Shown in pieces: positions 30,101 through 42,220 of a stretch of DNA of 64,000 nucleotides. The notes under the pieces were generated by a model. The model searched no databases. It had not been told where the DNA came from and saw nothing but the letters and a program-made list of their open reading frames with translations. The DNA is from Hedera helix (taxonomy: Eukaryota > Streptophyta > Magnoliopsida > Apiales > Araliaceae). A program made the translations under genes and the position numbers. Location: NCBI GenBank assembly GCA_947179155.2, contig OX359266.1, positions 19,988,598 through 20,052,597 on the forward strand, written 5' to 3'. Numbering within the stretch: position 1 is the first letter of the stretch; each line of letters opens with the position of its first letter.

Positions 30101-32479
30101 TGTAATGTCCTCGAAATTCGACCCACTTTATTACCTTAAATTTCATATTGATTATACATTATTTCCTTAACGTTCGAATTTTGGTTCGTTAATAATCTTT
30201 AATTACCCTACATAAACCCTTAATTGATCCATTATCTGATTTTAAAATCATCAATTACCCAAATTTGCGGTATAATTTTTCTTTTTCTCAATCATTATAT
30301 TAAAATATATGATCATTTAAAACTTTGTATCTCGATCCTCGTCCCTGGATCGCAACCTTTACTTATTCTTTCTATTACAGGTGTCATAACGCTCAACATT
30401 AACCAATTTAATATTGTTCATATTCATACAATTTTTTTTGTTTCATAATTCATAATTCATAATAATCTTTATCCTGACCATCATCATGAACAATCACAAT
30501 TCATAATTTAACATTATTCCTTCTATCCAGATCCAATATATCTGTACATACAGCATATTAATATAACTTTGACAAATTATCCACCTTCAATCATAATACA
30601 AACATTTAATAATCACATTCACAACCTTTTAGGAAAATCCGTCTTTACATCATCTGATGTTTTTGAAATTTGTTTCTTCCCTGCAAAAATGTATATTAAG
30701 CAAGTAATGAGCACAACGGCTCAGCAAGTTCAACAGTTTATGCTTCACGTAGCACATAGTTTAACATGCTCTGTGTGTGTCATGCATTACGCGTTGTGTT
30801 TCTACTTGAGCCATATATCTCATATATATATTCATATAGTTGCACAAAGCACACATTGTGGTCATATTAATCACGTATCACATAACACATAATTTGTATG
30901 CATTTAGAACAAGAATTACATATTATAACAGTCCAACATTTAACATAGAAGGGACTGAAAAACTTATCTGTATGTCCAATTAATTAATTGATAGCTCAAA
31001 CCACTTTCTCGAACAACCTTCAAAGCTTTGAAAATTTCTCATGAAGCTTGTTATTCCTCTTGAAAGCACCAAAAATTTCTCCCTTGATGGTGATGGTGGT
31101 TCGGGTGGCGGTGATGGTGGTGGAAGGAGAAGAAAGAGAGAGAGTTTATATTTGCTTGTTAGTTTCTTTGTTTCTTTTTACTTGCTTTCCTTCTCTTTCT
31201 TTATTCTTTATTTCTTTTGCTTTTTATAACCAAAAACATTTAATCAAAATTGGGAATAACCTTAATTCCACCGACTTTGCTCTCTCTCTCTCGAACGTTC
31301 CAGCCGAATAAAGCATAGAAATTAATTATTTTAATGCATTACGTAATTATTTCGTGTAATAAATATTTTATATAATGTATATAAAATATTTATTTTAATT
31401 CACCAAAAATCATATCATGATTTATAAATAATATTAACACCCTTTTTGGGTATTTTACTTGACAAATTTTGTACACGCATAATACCATGCATGTAATTAT
31501 TTGAGGTAATTTATACCTCCAAAAATCATAAAATAATTCATAGGACATATAAAAATTATTTTTCACAATTTTTCACTTCGTTACTTGAACAACATGTTAC
31601 ACTAACATGTTCATATTTTTGAAATATTATCCTTCATAAAAGTCATAATAATTTAGTTATGCATAAACATAATTTTTAATGAATTAAAACATTCTTTTTT
31701 CCCCATTTAATTTCATTTCCTTATTATTCACATTACTTTCCTTATATAAATTATATAATTTATTATTATATAATTTATATAATTAAATTATCCCTTTTTA
31801 TAATTTCCATTTCACACAAAATATAATTTATAAAATTTCTTCCATCCTTAATTAATTTAATCACCTTATATAAATTATATAATTTTCTTATATAATTTAT
31901 ATAATTATTATTTTCTTCATGCCTCACGTTAATTTCCTTATATAAATTATATAATTTATTATTATATAATTTATATAATTACTTTTCTTCTCAAATAAAT
32001 TTCCAAATTTCCTCCATAATTCTTGGTAAATCTAAAATCCATAATCACAATTTCACTAATTTCCTCATTACCTTTTCATTTAAACTTGGATTAACTTAAT
32101 TATTAATCCCTTAATTGCCATAATTAACGAAATTGATAATTATCAATTAAACATTCACATATATATACATATCCAATTTTCCATATTTCACATTACCACG
32201 TACCTTATTAAACCACAATTTCTGCACTTCCACAATACTTTAATTGTACAATTTATTGTACCTTTACCTATAATTCTTTTATTCCTCATAAATTGTTTTT
32301 AAACAATTTATTTACTTTTCAATTATTTAATTCAACACAAATCATCAACATCTTTGTACAGATTTAATTTACCAATTAAATCTCATCAAATATCTTAAAT
32401 CACATAAAATATCTCAAATAATTTAAACTGTCTTGATAATTTTATCAATTAAATAATTCCGAGAATTCAGGTCCTCACA
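30101..32479 (-). mobile_element. Element B LTR, right (5' LTR in element orientation)
   Basis: Begins TGTAATGTCCTCG on the plus strand, directly after the PBS, and ends GGTCCTCACA before the GGAGG duplication. It parallels the left LTR with scattered substitutions, several of them C to T or G to A. Confidence 0.92.
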
Positions 32480-33125
32480 GGAGGCATATGGGTCGACCCT
32501 AGTTTCTGTTATGCAGTTTAGTGATGTTTGTGCCAAACACACCTTCCGATGTTCATGCATTTGGACTCGCGATCTAATGTGTGATTTGCATGCGCGGCAT
32601 TATTCTGCCTGTGTGGTATTATTTTATTTGCATGGCATTATTTGACTTGCCTGTGTGACAAGGTATATTTCTGTTATATTTTGAGCTCAGTATGAAATAA
32701 CACTCAGCCTTTTGATTCAACCTATTATTTCGTTGTGTTAGTTATGTTCGTTTTAGTTCAATTAATGGCATTATTGTTTCAGTTCTTTATTTTGTACTCT
32801 ATATCCATAATGGGCATTTGGCTCATGCTGTCTTTTCTTCCCGCAGGTAATCAGGGGGATTGTGGGCAAGTGTGATGAGAGCCCTCTTTTATCCAGTGGG
32901 TTAGTTATATTATGTTTAGGTTGTGCTACATTATTTTCTTTGGAGTTGTAATAACTATTCTTGATTGTGGTTTGAACCAGTTTGATATTTATTTTGGGTT
33001 GACTTGTGGCGTTTATCAGTTATTAGCATTATTCATTTTGGTAAAATGGAGCTTTTGATTTATTTTATAATTTTGTTATGTTTTGTAAGTAACCTCTCTT
33101 TCTATTTTGGAAAGGGGATGTTACA
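32480..33125 (+). mobile_element. Chromovirus 5' LTR, downstream part
   Basis: Matches the 3' LTR from 39557 onward (CATATGGGTCGACCC; CTTCCGATGTTCATGC) up to the shared end GGGGATGTTACA at 33125. The 3' LTR equivalent is split by the solo LTR at 39983. Confidence 0.92.
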
Positions 33126-33126
33126 G

Positions 33127-33141
33127 AGTTAGTATCAGAGC
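33127..33141 (+). promoter_or_regulatory. Chromovirus primer-binding site
   Basis: AGTTAGTATCAGAGC immediately follows the LTR. It matches the initiator tRNA-Met complement (TGGTATCAGAGC) with one substitution. Confidence 0.85.
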
Positions 33142-33307
33142 TTAGGTTCTTTCTTGTCGAAAACCTATTTAGGTTGACCTGTGAGTTATAGGTAGACTTC
33201 TGGGTTAGGTTTTTGGTTTCGTTTAATATTCTGTTCTACTATCATATCAGCTATATTTGAATTTGTCTATAATTTATTTTGCTTCTATTCATTGATTTCT
33301 TTCTTAG

Positions 33308-34600
33308 ATGGCTCGTAAATCTGCCAGAGTTGCTAGGAGGCGAGGTAACGATGGGGGAAGTGGTGAGGGCCAGCCTAATGAGCAACTGAATAATCAGATT
33401 AATGCTCAATTGGCTACCTTGGTGAATCAAGCGATTAATCAGGCTTTACCGCAAGTGGGGCACAGGTTGTTCAGGCAATGCAGCAGTCGCCAGAAAATCC
33501 TGAGCAGGGGAACCCAGAACATAATGGTCCACACATAAATGAAGAGGAAAGGAATGTAGATGGTCCTGATCAGCCGACGGCTCCGATGTATGTATGGTTG
33601 GACAGGTTTCAGAAACAGAAACCGCATACATTTAGTTCAACTCCGACTCTAATAGATGTAGAGAATTGGATTGCCCATCTTGAGAAGATCTTTGATGTGC
33701 TGGGGTGCTCAGATAATCAGAAGGTGTTGCTTGCAGTTTATAAGCTAGAGGGGGATGCACAGAGATGGTGGAAGGCGATGAAAATAGCAAAAGGTGATGG
33801 TTATACTGAGACACTTAGTTGGGGCAGAGTTTTGTGAGGTCTTTTATCAACAATTCTTCCCTGTTGTTGATAAGGAGGCCTGTGGTAGACAGTATCTATC
33901 TATTCGGCAGAGAGATGATGAGTCCATCACGGATTTTATGACAAGATTTACTAGGTTGGCTGGCTTTGCGGGAACCTCTGTAGGGACTGCAGCGGAACAA
34001 ACAGAAAAATTTAAATGGAGAATTCATTAAAAGTATCGTCAGCATCTTATTAACACTAAATTTGAAGATGTGTCGGCAGTGGCTAAGGCAGCCAAAAATA
34101 TTGAGATGGAGCGACAAGACTTTCGGTCTTCTAAACCGGAGGGGAGTCGAAAAAGGGACAGAGATGACCAGCAGGGTCAAGCTTCGGGTCAGCATGGGAG
34201 GAATCAGGGAGGTCATTGGAACAGGAATTGTGGTGGTTAGCAGGGGCAATGGCATGACCAGAATTAGAACAGGGGTTTTCAGTAGTTGCCTCAGCAGGGA
34301 CAGAATCGTCAGCTTCAGCTACCTCAGCAAGGTCAGAACCACCAACAATGGCAGAATCGTCAACAGGGGCAGAATCAGGGTCGTTACCCATGGCCAGCTG
34401 GTGGGGGTAACCCTAATCTTATTCCGATTGCTCCTTGCAATATTTGTGGGGCAAATCATCCTGGGAGACAGTGTCATAGAATTACCGATGCATGCTTTTT
34501 GTGTGGACAGATGGGTCATATTGCTAGAGATTATACCGGGTCACGTGGTAATGGGGGTCAGCGTCAGGGTGGTCGGGTGTTTGCTTTGACATATAACCAA
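33308..34600 (+). pseudogene. Chromovirus gag (broken)
   Basis: Gag capsid/nucleocapsid. The start MARKSARVARRRG at 33308 has good context, 170 bp after the PBS. Capsid-type motifs: VENWIAHLEKIFDVLGCSDN (33657-33716), VYKLEGDAQRWW (33736-33771), YLSIRQRDDESITDFMTRFTRL (33892-33957). A Gln-rich linker (34280-34380) leads to two zinc knuckles: CNICGANHPGRQC (34437-34475) and CFLCGQMGHIARDY (34494-34535). The last has Tyr where the fourth ligand Cys should be. Broken by frameshifts near 33460-33530 and 33800, and by stops at 34028, 34238, 34265 and 34280. Confidence 0.88.
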
Positions 34601-35245
34601 GCAGCAGGTGCGCCAGGTACTGTCTCTGGCACTCTTTTAGTTGGCAGTCATGAAGCTTCTGTTTTATTTGATACTGGTTCTACTCATTCAGTTGTGGCTC
34701 AGTCTTTTGTTCGGTACCTTGGTGTGCCATCTCAGTGCGTAGATTCTGTTATATCTATTGCTACCTCGATGGAGAATTCTGTTGTCATTTATGATTTGTA
34801 TCGAAAGTGTCCAATCAATTTTAGAGATAAGATTCGTGGGGTAAATTTTCTTCTGATGGGTATGCTTGATTTTGATGTTATTCTTGGGATGGACTGGTTG
34901 GATAAGCACCAGGCCACTATCGATTGTCAGGCGAAGAAGGTTATATTTGGGGATGTGAAGTCTCCAGAGTTTGTATTTCAGGGTTCACGACCGAGTAAGG
35001 CGGTGAAGTTCATCTTAGCATTGAAGGTGAGGAAGTTGGTGGTAAAGGGTTGTGAGGGGTATTTGGCATTTGTGAAGGATACCTCTATGGGTGAGTCTCG
35101 TATTGAGGATGTTCCAGTGGTTCGTGATTTTCCTGATGTGTTTCCTGAAGAATTGTCAGGGTTGTCACCGTAGCGGGACGTTGAGTTCACTATCGAGCTT
35201 GTTCCTAGCTCGGAGCCTATCTCTAAAGTGTCGTATAGGATGACA
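34600..35245 (+). pseudogene. Chromovirus aspartic protease
   Basis: The retropepsin-like domain that would cut the polyprotein. It shows the active-site motif VLFDTGSTHSVV (about 34660-34693), then VILGMDWL (34880-34903), the flap/C-terminal signature of Ty3/gypsy proteases. A spacer with RIEDVPVVRDFPDVFPEEL (about 35100-35156) leads into RT. One in-frame TAG at 35171 breaks the link to RT. The protease domain itself has no stop. Confidence 0.88.
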
Positions 35246-36070
35246 TCGTTGAATTTGCAGGAGTTAAAGGAGCAGTTACAAGAATTGTTAGATCATGGTG
35301 TAATTCGACCGAGTGTTTCACCGTGGGGTGCTCCAGTTTTGTTTGTGAAGAACAAAGATGGGTCTATGAGGTTATGCATAGATTACAGGGAGTTGAACAA
35401 GATTACCATCAGGAATCAGTATCCATTGCCGAGAATTGATGACTTGTTTCACCAACTACATGGGCAAAGTATTTTTCGAAGATAGACCTGAGGTCGGGTT
35501 ATCATCAGTTGAGGGTGAGAGATGAGGATATCTCTAAGAAAGCTTTTCGCACTCAGTATGGGCATTACGAGTTTCTGGTGATGCCATTCGGGTTGACTAA
35601 TGCTCCGGCGGTGTTTATGGATTTAATGAATCGGGTGTTCAGGGAGTACTTGGACTAATTTGTCATTGTCTTTATTGATGACATTTTGGTTTACTCCTAA
35701 TCTAGGGAAGAGCATGAGGAGCATCTTCGCACAGTTTTAGGGATTTTGCAGAAAGAGAAGTTATATGCTAAATTCTCCAAATACGAGTTTTGGTTGGAGC
35801 ATGTTGCATTCTTAGGCCACGTTGTGTCTGCTGAAGGCATTAAGGTGGATCCTACAAAGGTTGAGGCTGTCACTAAATGGTCAAGACCTACTACGATGAC
35901 AGAGGTTAGGAGTTTCTTGGGTTTGGCCGGGTACTATAGGCGATTTGTGGAAGGATTTTCTTTGTTTGTCTTGCCATTGACACAGTTGATGAGGAAGGGC
36001 ACGAAGTTTATGTGGAATGAGGAGCGTGAGAAGAGTTTTGAAGAGTTAAAGAAACGACTTGTGACAGTTC
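35246..36070 (+). pseudogene. Chromovirus reverse transcriptase (broken)
   Basis: Motifs in order: [20 protein letters not shown] (35275-35334), [14 protein letters not shown] (35367-35408), [10 protein letters not shown] (35420-35449), then after a one-base frameshift near 35463 [22 protein letters not shown], the catalytic FIDDILVYS (35671-35697), [15 protein letters not shown] and [18 protein letters not shown] (35905-35958). The usual catalytic aspartates are present. Stops: TAA at 35656 (before the catalytic box) and TAA at 35698 just after it. Confidence 0.93.
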
Positions 36071-36660
36071 CAATACTTACATTGCCATCGGGGACAGGAG
36101 GTTACCAAATATATAGTGATGCTTCTAAAAAGGGCTTGGGCTGTGTTTTGATGCAACACGGTAAGGTGATTGCTTATACTTCTAGGCAGCTTAAACCTTA
36201 TGAAGTGAATTACCCCACTCATGATTCGGAGTTGGCAGCAGTAATCTTTGCCCTAAAAATTTGGAGGCACTATTTGTATGGAGAGACTTGTGATATCTTC
36301 ACCGATCACAAAAGTCTTAAATACATTTTCACTCATAAGGAGCTTTAAATGAGACAGAGGCGTTGGTTGGAGCTTCTAAAAGATTATGATGCGAGAATTC
36401 AATATCACCCGGGGAAGGCGAATGTGGTTGCAGATGCTCTTAGCCAAAATAGTTCAAGAAGTGTAGCAGCCCTTATTACACAACCTTAGCTTATTGCATA
36501 TATGGAGCGACTAGAGTTAGAGTTGTATGTGCAAGGTTCAGATGGACATTTAGCAGGTATGAAAGTGGAACCCTCACTTATCTCGCGGGTTAAAGAAGTT
36601 CAAAAAGAAGATGGGGAGTTGTGGGCTATGGAACATAATTTGGAGGAGGGCAAATAAACT
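36071..36660 (+). pseudogene. Chromovirus RNase H (broken)
   Basis: The RNase H domain that removes the RNA template: [20 protein letters not shown] (36103-36162), [19 protein letters not shown] (36226-36282), [11 protein letters not shown] (36298-36330) and, after a TAA at 36346, [14 protein letters not shown] and NVVADALS. The acidic residues D, E and D of the active site are visible. Further stops at 36487 (TAG) and 36655 (TAA) lie in the linker to integrase. Confidence 0.92.
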
Positions 36661-37480
36661 GAGTTTCGTATTGATGAGCATGGTGTGATTTATTTGGGTA
36701 AACGATTATGTGTGCCGTTAGATTCAACTATTCGGGAAACAGTATTGGCTGAGGCTCATAGTTCACCATTTTCTATTCATCCGGGTTCTATAAAGATGTA
36801 CAGAGATTTAAAGTAGAATTTTTGGTGGAATGGGATGAAACGAGATGTAGCTGAATATGTTGGGAAGTGCATCATTTGTCAACAAGTTAAGATAGAACAT
36901 CAACGAGCTAGCGGTTTGCTACAACGGTTAGATATTCCCGTTTGGAAGTGGGAAAATATCACAATGGATTTTGTGACTGGTTTGCCAAAGACTTTTAAGA
37001 AGAATGATGCCATTTGGGTTGTGGTGGATTGGTTGACCAAATCTGCACACTTCTTAGCTATCCATAAAGGTTACTCGGTGGACAGGTTGGCACAGATCTT
37101 TCAGCAGGAGATTGTGAAACTTCATGGTACTCTGGTGTCTATTGTTTCAAATCGGGACCCGCGGTTCACTTCACGTTTCTGGAAAGGGTTTCAGCGAGCT
37201 TGGGGCACTCTGCTTAATTACAGTACTGCTTTCCATCCACAAACTGATGGGCAATCTGAGAGGATTACCCATACTTTGGAGGATATGTTGAGGTCGTGTG
37301 CACTTGAGTGGTCAGGTAATTGAGATGATCACTTGAGTCTAGTTGAGTTTGCTTATAATAACAGCTGGCATGCAAGTATTGGAATGGCTCCGTTTGAGAC
37401 GTTATATGGTAGAAAGTGTCGGGCACCAACTTGTTGAGATGAGGTTGGTGAGAAGGCCATAGAAGGGCCTGAATTAGTTC
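36661..37480 (+). pseudogene. Chromovirus integrase (broken)
   Basis: The N-terminal zinc domain is recognisable by HSSPFSIHPG (36760-36789) and CIICQQVK (36868-36891), an HHCC type, interrupted by TAG at 36814. The catalytic core is retained: ITMDFVTGLP (first D), VSNRDPRF (second D, about 37146-37169) and HPQTDGQSERITHTLE (E). Then, past a TGA at 37321 where the family has tryptophan, come [24 protein letters not shown] and a TGA at 37435. It integrates new copies in an intact element. Frame is continuous from about 35463; only stops break it. Confidence 0.92.
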
Positions 37481-38007
37481 AAATTACTACGGAGAAGGTA
37501 GCGGTGGCTAAGGAAAAATTGTGGTTGGCTCGATCACAGCAGAAGAGTTATGCTGATAAGCATAGGAGGACGTTAGAGTTTGAACCTGGTGAGCATGTGT
37601 TTTTAAAAGTTTCTCCTTGGAAGGGCATTCGACGATTTGGGTTGAAAGGAAAACTTAATCCGCGTTATATTGGCCCATTCGAGATTTTGGAGAGAATTGG
37701 TGAAGTTGCATATCAGTTAGCTTTGCCACCACAACTAGCTCATGTGCATAATGTGTTTCATGTGTCGGTGTTGAGGAGTTATCATTATCATCTGTTGCAT
37801 GCGGTACAATATCCGTTCGATAAAATTCGAGATGATCTTACTTGTAAGGAGCAAGCCGAGGCGATTTTGGATCGTTAAGAGCGGATTATGAGGAGAAAGA
37901 CAATTCCGTTTGTTAAGGTTTTATGGAGGAACTATTCAGAGCGAGAAGCTACTTGGGAGATGGAAGAATCTATTCGAGCGGAGTATCCGCATCTCTTTGA
38001 AAATTAG
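37481..38007 (+). pseudogene. Chromovirus integrase C-terminus with chromodomain
   Basis: GPQY-type region: VFLKVSPWKGIRRFGLKGKL (37600-37659), NPRYIGPFEILERIGEVAYQL (about 37659-37720) and HVHNVFHVSVLR. After a TAA at 37876, VKVLWRNYSEREATWEMEE..YPHLF (37913-38000) is a chromodomain-like segment of the kind found at the end of plant chromovirus pol, where it directs integration toward marked chromatin. It ends at a TAG at 38005. The N-terminal aromatic residues of classical chromodomains are not obvious, as in the group II type. Confidence 0.85.
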
Positions 38008-38024
38008 GTACGTTTCATTCTTTT

Positions 38025-38061
38025 GATTCCGGGGGCGAAATCCTTTGTAAGGGAGAGGTGA
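38025..38061 (+). promoter_or_regulatory. Stem-loop and PPT of the chromovirus
   Basis: GATTCCG and CGAAATC (38025-38042) can pair with one mismatch around a G-rich loop. The PPT AAGGGAGAGGTGA (38049-38061) then meets the LTR start TGTAATACCC. The arrangement matches the stem-loop/PPT pairs in elements A and B. Confidence 0.6.
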
Positions 38062-38598
38062 TGTAATACCCGGTAAAAAAAATAATAATAAATAAATAAA
38101 TAAGTAAATAAATAAATGTATGTAAGCTTAAAAATAATTAATTGAGCTTTTCTTATGTTTTGGTCAACCTATTAATTAAAATTATGTGGGCTACTAGTAA
38201 TTAAGGAATAAGTTTAATTTAAGAAAATTTGGGCCTTAAAACTAATTAAGTCCAATTAAAATTTTGTACTATTAAAATTAAGAGAGTTGTAAAATATATT
38301 AATTAATAAATAAATAAAACATAAACCATTTATAATGTAACCTAGCTTTGTTTGTCTGATAAATAAAAAAATATAACAAGCCGCCGCTCACTGTATAAAC
38401 CGAGAGAATGAGAGTTTTGATTGTGGCGAAAGATAGCCTCGGAAGATAGAGCAGGTTAATTTACGTTCTTTTCTTGTTGCCTTTTTGTATATGATTGATT
38501 TCTTTTCTTTTATTATTTCTTTATGCTTTGAATTATCCCAATCGTATGGCAGAGTTATCATATTTTGAATCATGTGGCAGGATATATAATATCATGGG

Positions 38599-38599
<1 letters not shown>

Positions 38600-38651
<52 letters not shown>

Positions 38652-38661
38652 TGTGTGTGTG
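38600..38661. repeat. (GT)n microsatellite
   Basis: About 31 GT dinucleotides with one GTAT interruption near 38644, within the chromovirus 3' LTR. The Cys-Val and His-Thr runs in translations are artefacts of it. Confidence 0.97.
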
Positions 38662-38816
38662 TACATATATTATATGCATGTAATGAGTTATGTATTTCCT
38701 TAATGAATGAATTTAGAAAGGGAATGTATATATGATTTGTATAATCTGTTATCATGGCACATATATAAATAGTTTATATATCCCAATTTTTTGTATGGAA
38801 CGAAAGAAAGGCAGTG

Positions 38817-38847
<31 letters not shown>

Positions 38848-39982
38848 TTGTGTAAACTGTGTTCTTGGAACTGTAATATTATGATAATAATAAAATTTAT
38901 AATAAAAATAATATAATATGAGTTGTAAAAAAAATATTTATTAATTGGTAAATTAGCGTATAATTAATTCGTTAATTTATTTATTTTACTTTGTGTAATT
39001 AGTTTGGACGGAGGAAATCTAAACGAATCATATTTGGAATTTTAATTGGGTATTACATTACGGATTTCAGGTACGGATTCCGTACTCCTTCAGCGATATT
39101 CTTATTAAATTTAATTAGTTCATTTTGTTCCTCGTTTCGAATTTCGTTATTAGTTCACATGATTGTTCCTTGTGAAATTAATATGATAGCTCTTCATGTT
39201 GGCATTACATAGACTTATTTTTGTACTCTTTGTATTATTAAATCATGTATAGTGATTATTTTTGATTCCGTAGAATGTACATGTTAATTTATTTTGGAGA
39301 TTTGGTATTGATTCGTTTCAGTTTAACATGTACACTTAGAACCCTTTTGTGGGTATTATGTCGCATTCGTTGTGGCATGATATCTTTATTAGATTATACC
39401 GTAGGGTATACCTGAGATATAACCACCTGTGAGGGTACCATAGGCATGTCTCTTGGCACCGAGGCATGACACCTTTCGTGGCGGTGTGATCAGTCCACGG
39501 CGTCTCCATTTTGTGTTTTGGTGGGCGATGGCCAAATTTGGTGTTTTGTTGTGGGAGGCGTATGGGTCGACCCTAGTTTCTGTTATGCGGTTTGGTGATA
39601 TTTGTGCCAAACACACCTTCCGATGTTCATGCATTTGGACTCGCGATCTAATGTGTGATTTGCCTACGCGACATTATTCTGCCTGTGTGGAATTATTTTG
39701 TTTGCATGGCATTATTTGACTTGCCTGTATGGGAAGGTATATTTCTGTTATATTTTGAGCTCGGTATGAAATAACACCCAGCCTTTTGATTCAGCCTATT
39801 ATTTCGTTGTGTTAGTTATGTTCGTTTCAGTTCAGTTAATGGCATTATTGTTTCAGTTCTTTATTTTGTACTCTATATCCGTACTGGGCATTTGGCTCAT
39901 GCTGTGTTTTCTTCCAACAGGTAATCAGGGGGATCGTGGGCAAGTGTGATGAGAGCTCTCTTTTATCCAGTGGGTTAGATAT

Positions 39983-41998
39983 TATCGACGCCGGGAAAAT
40001 CGTTTCTTTTTTTATATTCCCTTCCCAATTTTAGCCTTTGGATTTAGATGTGGTTTTGAAAAGGGGTCGGCTTGAGTGTCGACGGGGTTTGAAAGATCGA
40101 TTTTATGATGAGCCAATTGACCAGAGTCGCCAGTTGGTATATTTGAAATGGATGTACCAACTCATCCAAATTTTGCTTTCTTAATCGCAGTGGCTCATAT
40201 GTGACTCCGAATTAATTGGTCCGTAAACCGAGATTCATAGAGTTCGGGGGCTTGTTTAATCAAGGGGAAGGTGTTAGGCACCCCCGACTTCCGTGAAAAC
40301 ACGGTTACCGCAATCTTGACGTTTTCCTATCCTTTTAAATCCTAAATGTGTGTGTGTGCGTGTGTGTGCGTGTGTGCCTAAATGAATGTCGTTGGAATGC
40401 TTTATTTCTCGAAAGTACTTCTGAAAACCCGTTGACCCTATGCACGAAGGATTCGATTCGTTTTGAAAAGTTCATTTTTAAGCTTTCGTTTCGATAACAA
40501 AATCTTTAATGATGACATTTATAAAACAACGTTTTCGAATCCTTCGTCAAATAGGAATGGAGCTCATCCGATACTTTCGATTTTATTTTAGTCTACGCGT
40601 GATTTAATATCCTACTTTGATTGATTTTATGAAAATCTTCATCTTTTCATTCCAAAATCATTTTCTCGCGTCAAAAGGGAAAACCAAGCATTAAAATGGC
40701 GTTGGAGTTATTCATGGGCATGTGAGCCATCCAAATAACCCCAAACGCCCACAATCGCACATTTCATTATCACGGGGCCTTAAACCCGATTTTCGACTCG
40801 ATGTCGTTTTAAGGCCCAAAAATTTACATATTTATATAAAGGCGCATCGTGATCGCTACATACGTAAAAGCTATAAAATAAACTAACAGGATATCATCGG
40901 GAGATTAGGAGGAGATTACATCCGCAATAAATCCTCTCTAACCGTCCCTAATCCACAGATCTACAACATATATTGACTACATCGAATCTAACTTCAAAAT
41001 ACACAAAATCAAAATATTTAAAATCACAATGCGCCAAATATTTCAGATCTACAGTAGATCCACCCAACAAATGCACAAATGAACGATTATTTATCGATTA
41101 AACTACTAAAGCAAGATAAAAAGATTACATCTAATAAATCTACAAAATATGCACCAACACAAAGAAAGATCGAATTTTTGCTTTGATGTTGATGGAAAGA
41201 ACACACTAGCACTCCAATCTAATGTAGGATACAATGTAGGGAGTAAAGGTTGAACAAAAGATGAAAAAATCTCACATTTTTTAACAAACGCGAAGGGTTT
41301 TTCTTCTCTCTCGTTCGCCTTCCCTCTCTCTCTTTTCTATCTTTTTTTTTCTTTCTTCCTCCCTCTATTTGCTCTCAGCTGGAACCCCTCTCATTTTCCT
41401 CTTTTTTTTCGTCCGTTCACATTTGATTCTTTTTCTTTCTCTCCGTCTGATGAAAAATGATACTGGAAGTGGCAATGTAGAACTCAGATCTTGGCCGCAG
41501 TTGCAGCTGCGGCCAGCCGCAGTTCCATCTACGGCCGGCTTCGGTGCTACCTCGATTTTCGTGTACTAATGTCGGTCTTTCGTTTTTTCGCTGGAAGGCT
41601 CGTATTTTGCAATCTGAGAATCCCTGGAAAACGTGCCATATTATTCTAGGAGACTCGTTCGGAGGGCTGCGACTTGATATAGAATTTGCTCTTTGTACTT
41701 GGCTTCCAGGGGGCGCTGTCCCCTTCCACCCCCGCCAGCTCACCGGCGAGCTGGGCAGCCGCTCGCTCATCGGGGAGCGAGACCCCCGACTATCGTAAGC
41801 GTGGCCATTAGTCGTCTTTTCTGATCAAATCAGGTTCTTCTGGATCAACTGTTTGTCTTGCCTCAAGTAACCTAATGCTCGTTGTTCATTGGGGTGGCTT
41901 CGTGTTGAGGTCCACCTTCTTTTTCGCATGTCGGGTCAAGTGACGATTTTGCCCTCCTGCCAGGGTTATTAGCGAAGTGCAAAATTTGGGTGTCTACA
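39983..41998 (-). mobile_element. Solo LTR, family F (Ty3/gypsy Tat-like), 2016 bp
   Basis: Absent from the corresponding point of the 5' LTR near 32900, which proves insertion. On the minus strand it starts TGTAGACACCCAAATTTTGC (41998) and ends CCCGGCGTCGATA (39983), flanked by GATAT (39978-39982) and GATCT (41999-42003), a target duplication with one change. Phrases such as CACCTTCCCCTTGATTAA and CCAACTGGCGACTCTGG (minus strand) are common in Tat-type LTRs. Contains a (GT)n variant at 40349-40378 and a GC-rich stretch at 41490-41760 that yields small frames on both strands; I do not call these genes. Confidence 0.8.
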
Positions 41999-42220
41999 GA
42001 TCTATTATGTTTAGGTTTTGCTACATTATTTTCTTTGGAGTTGTAATAACTATTCTAGATTATGGTTTGACCCAGTTTGATATTTATTTTGGGTTGACTT
42101 GTGGCGTTTATCAGTTATTAGCGTTATTCATTTTTGTAAAATGGAGCTTTTGATTTATTTTATAATTTTGTCATGTTTTGTAAGTAACCTCTCTTTCTAT
42201 TTTGGAAAGGGGGTGTTACA

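Larger units (their letters stand above)
24804..32479 (-). mobile_element. Element B: complete non-autonomous LTR retrotransposon, TSD GGAGG
   Basis: 7676 bp with LTRs of 2381 bp (24804-27184) and 2379 bp (30101-32479) around a 2916-bp internal region. It is flanked by GGAGG at 24799-24803 and 32480-32484. Minus-strand orientation follows from the iMet-type PBS next to the right LTR and the PPT next to the left LTR. The internal region is homologous to that of element A and non-coding, so this is a LARD-like element of the same family. The LTRs lack the ~1.1-kb CpG-rich block present in A. LTR-LTR differences are few, so it is young. Confidence 0.9.
24661..42220 (+). mobile_element. Chromodomain Ty3/gypsy element (Tekay/Del-like), inactive
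   Basis: Plus-strand element with the remaining 5' LTR pieces (24661-24803 and 32480-33125), a PBS, gag, protease, RT, RNase H, integrase and a C-terminal chromodomain-like segment, then a PPT and a 3' LTR (38062-42220). Domain order PR-RT-RH-INT-chromodomain and the iMet-type PBS place it among plant chromoviruses; Tekay/Del is my best guess. It is inserted in the gag of the copia element. Its first ~1.35 kb of 5' LTR and its left TSD were lost with the deletion at 13862. It carries three further insertions (A, B and the solo LTR F). Confidence 0.88.
38062..42220 (+). mobile_element. Chromovirus 3' LTR, split by solo LTR F
   Basis: TGTAATACCCGG to GGGTGTTACA. Without the insertion at 39983-41998 and one 5-bp duplication it is about 2.14 kb. 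It has a TATA box (TGTATAAAC, 38392-38400), a (TG)n tract (38600-38661), a (TA)n tract (about 38817-38841) and the segments also present in the two 5' LTR pieces. The 5' LTR lacks the part equivalent to 38062-39415. Confidence 0.92.

Noticed and set aside
41417..41798. Overlapping frames of 117 and 84 codons near GC-rich sequence
   Set aside because: Located wholly in solo LTR F, on both strands, with no domain; typical chance frames in GC-rich DNA.
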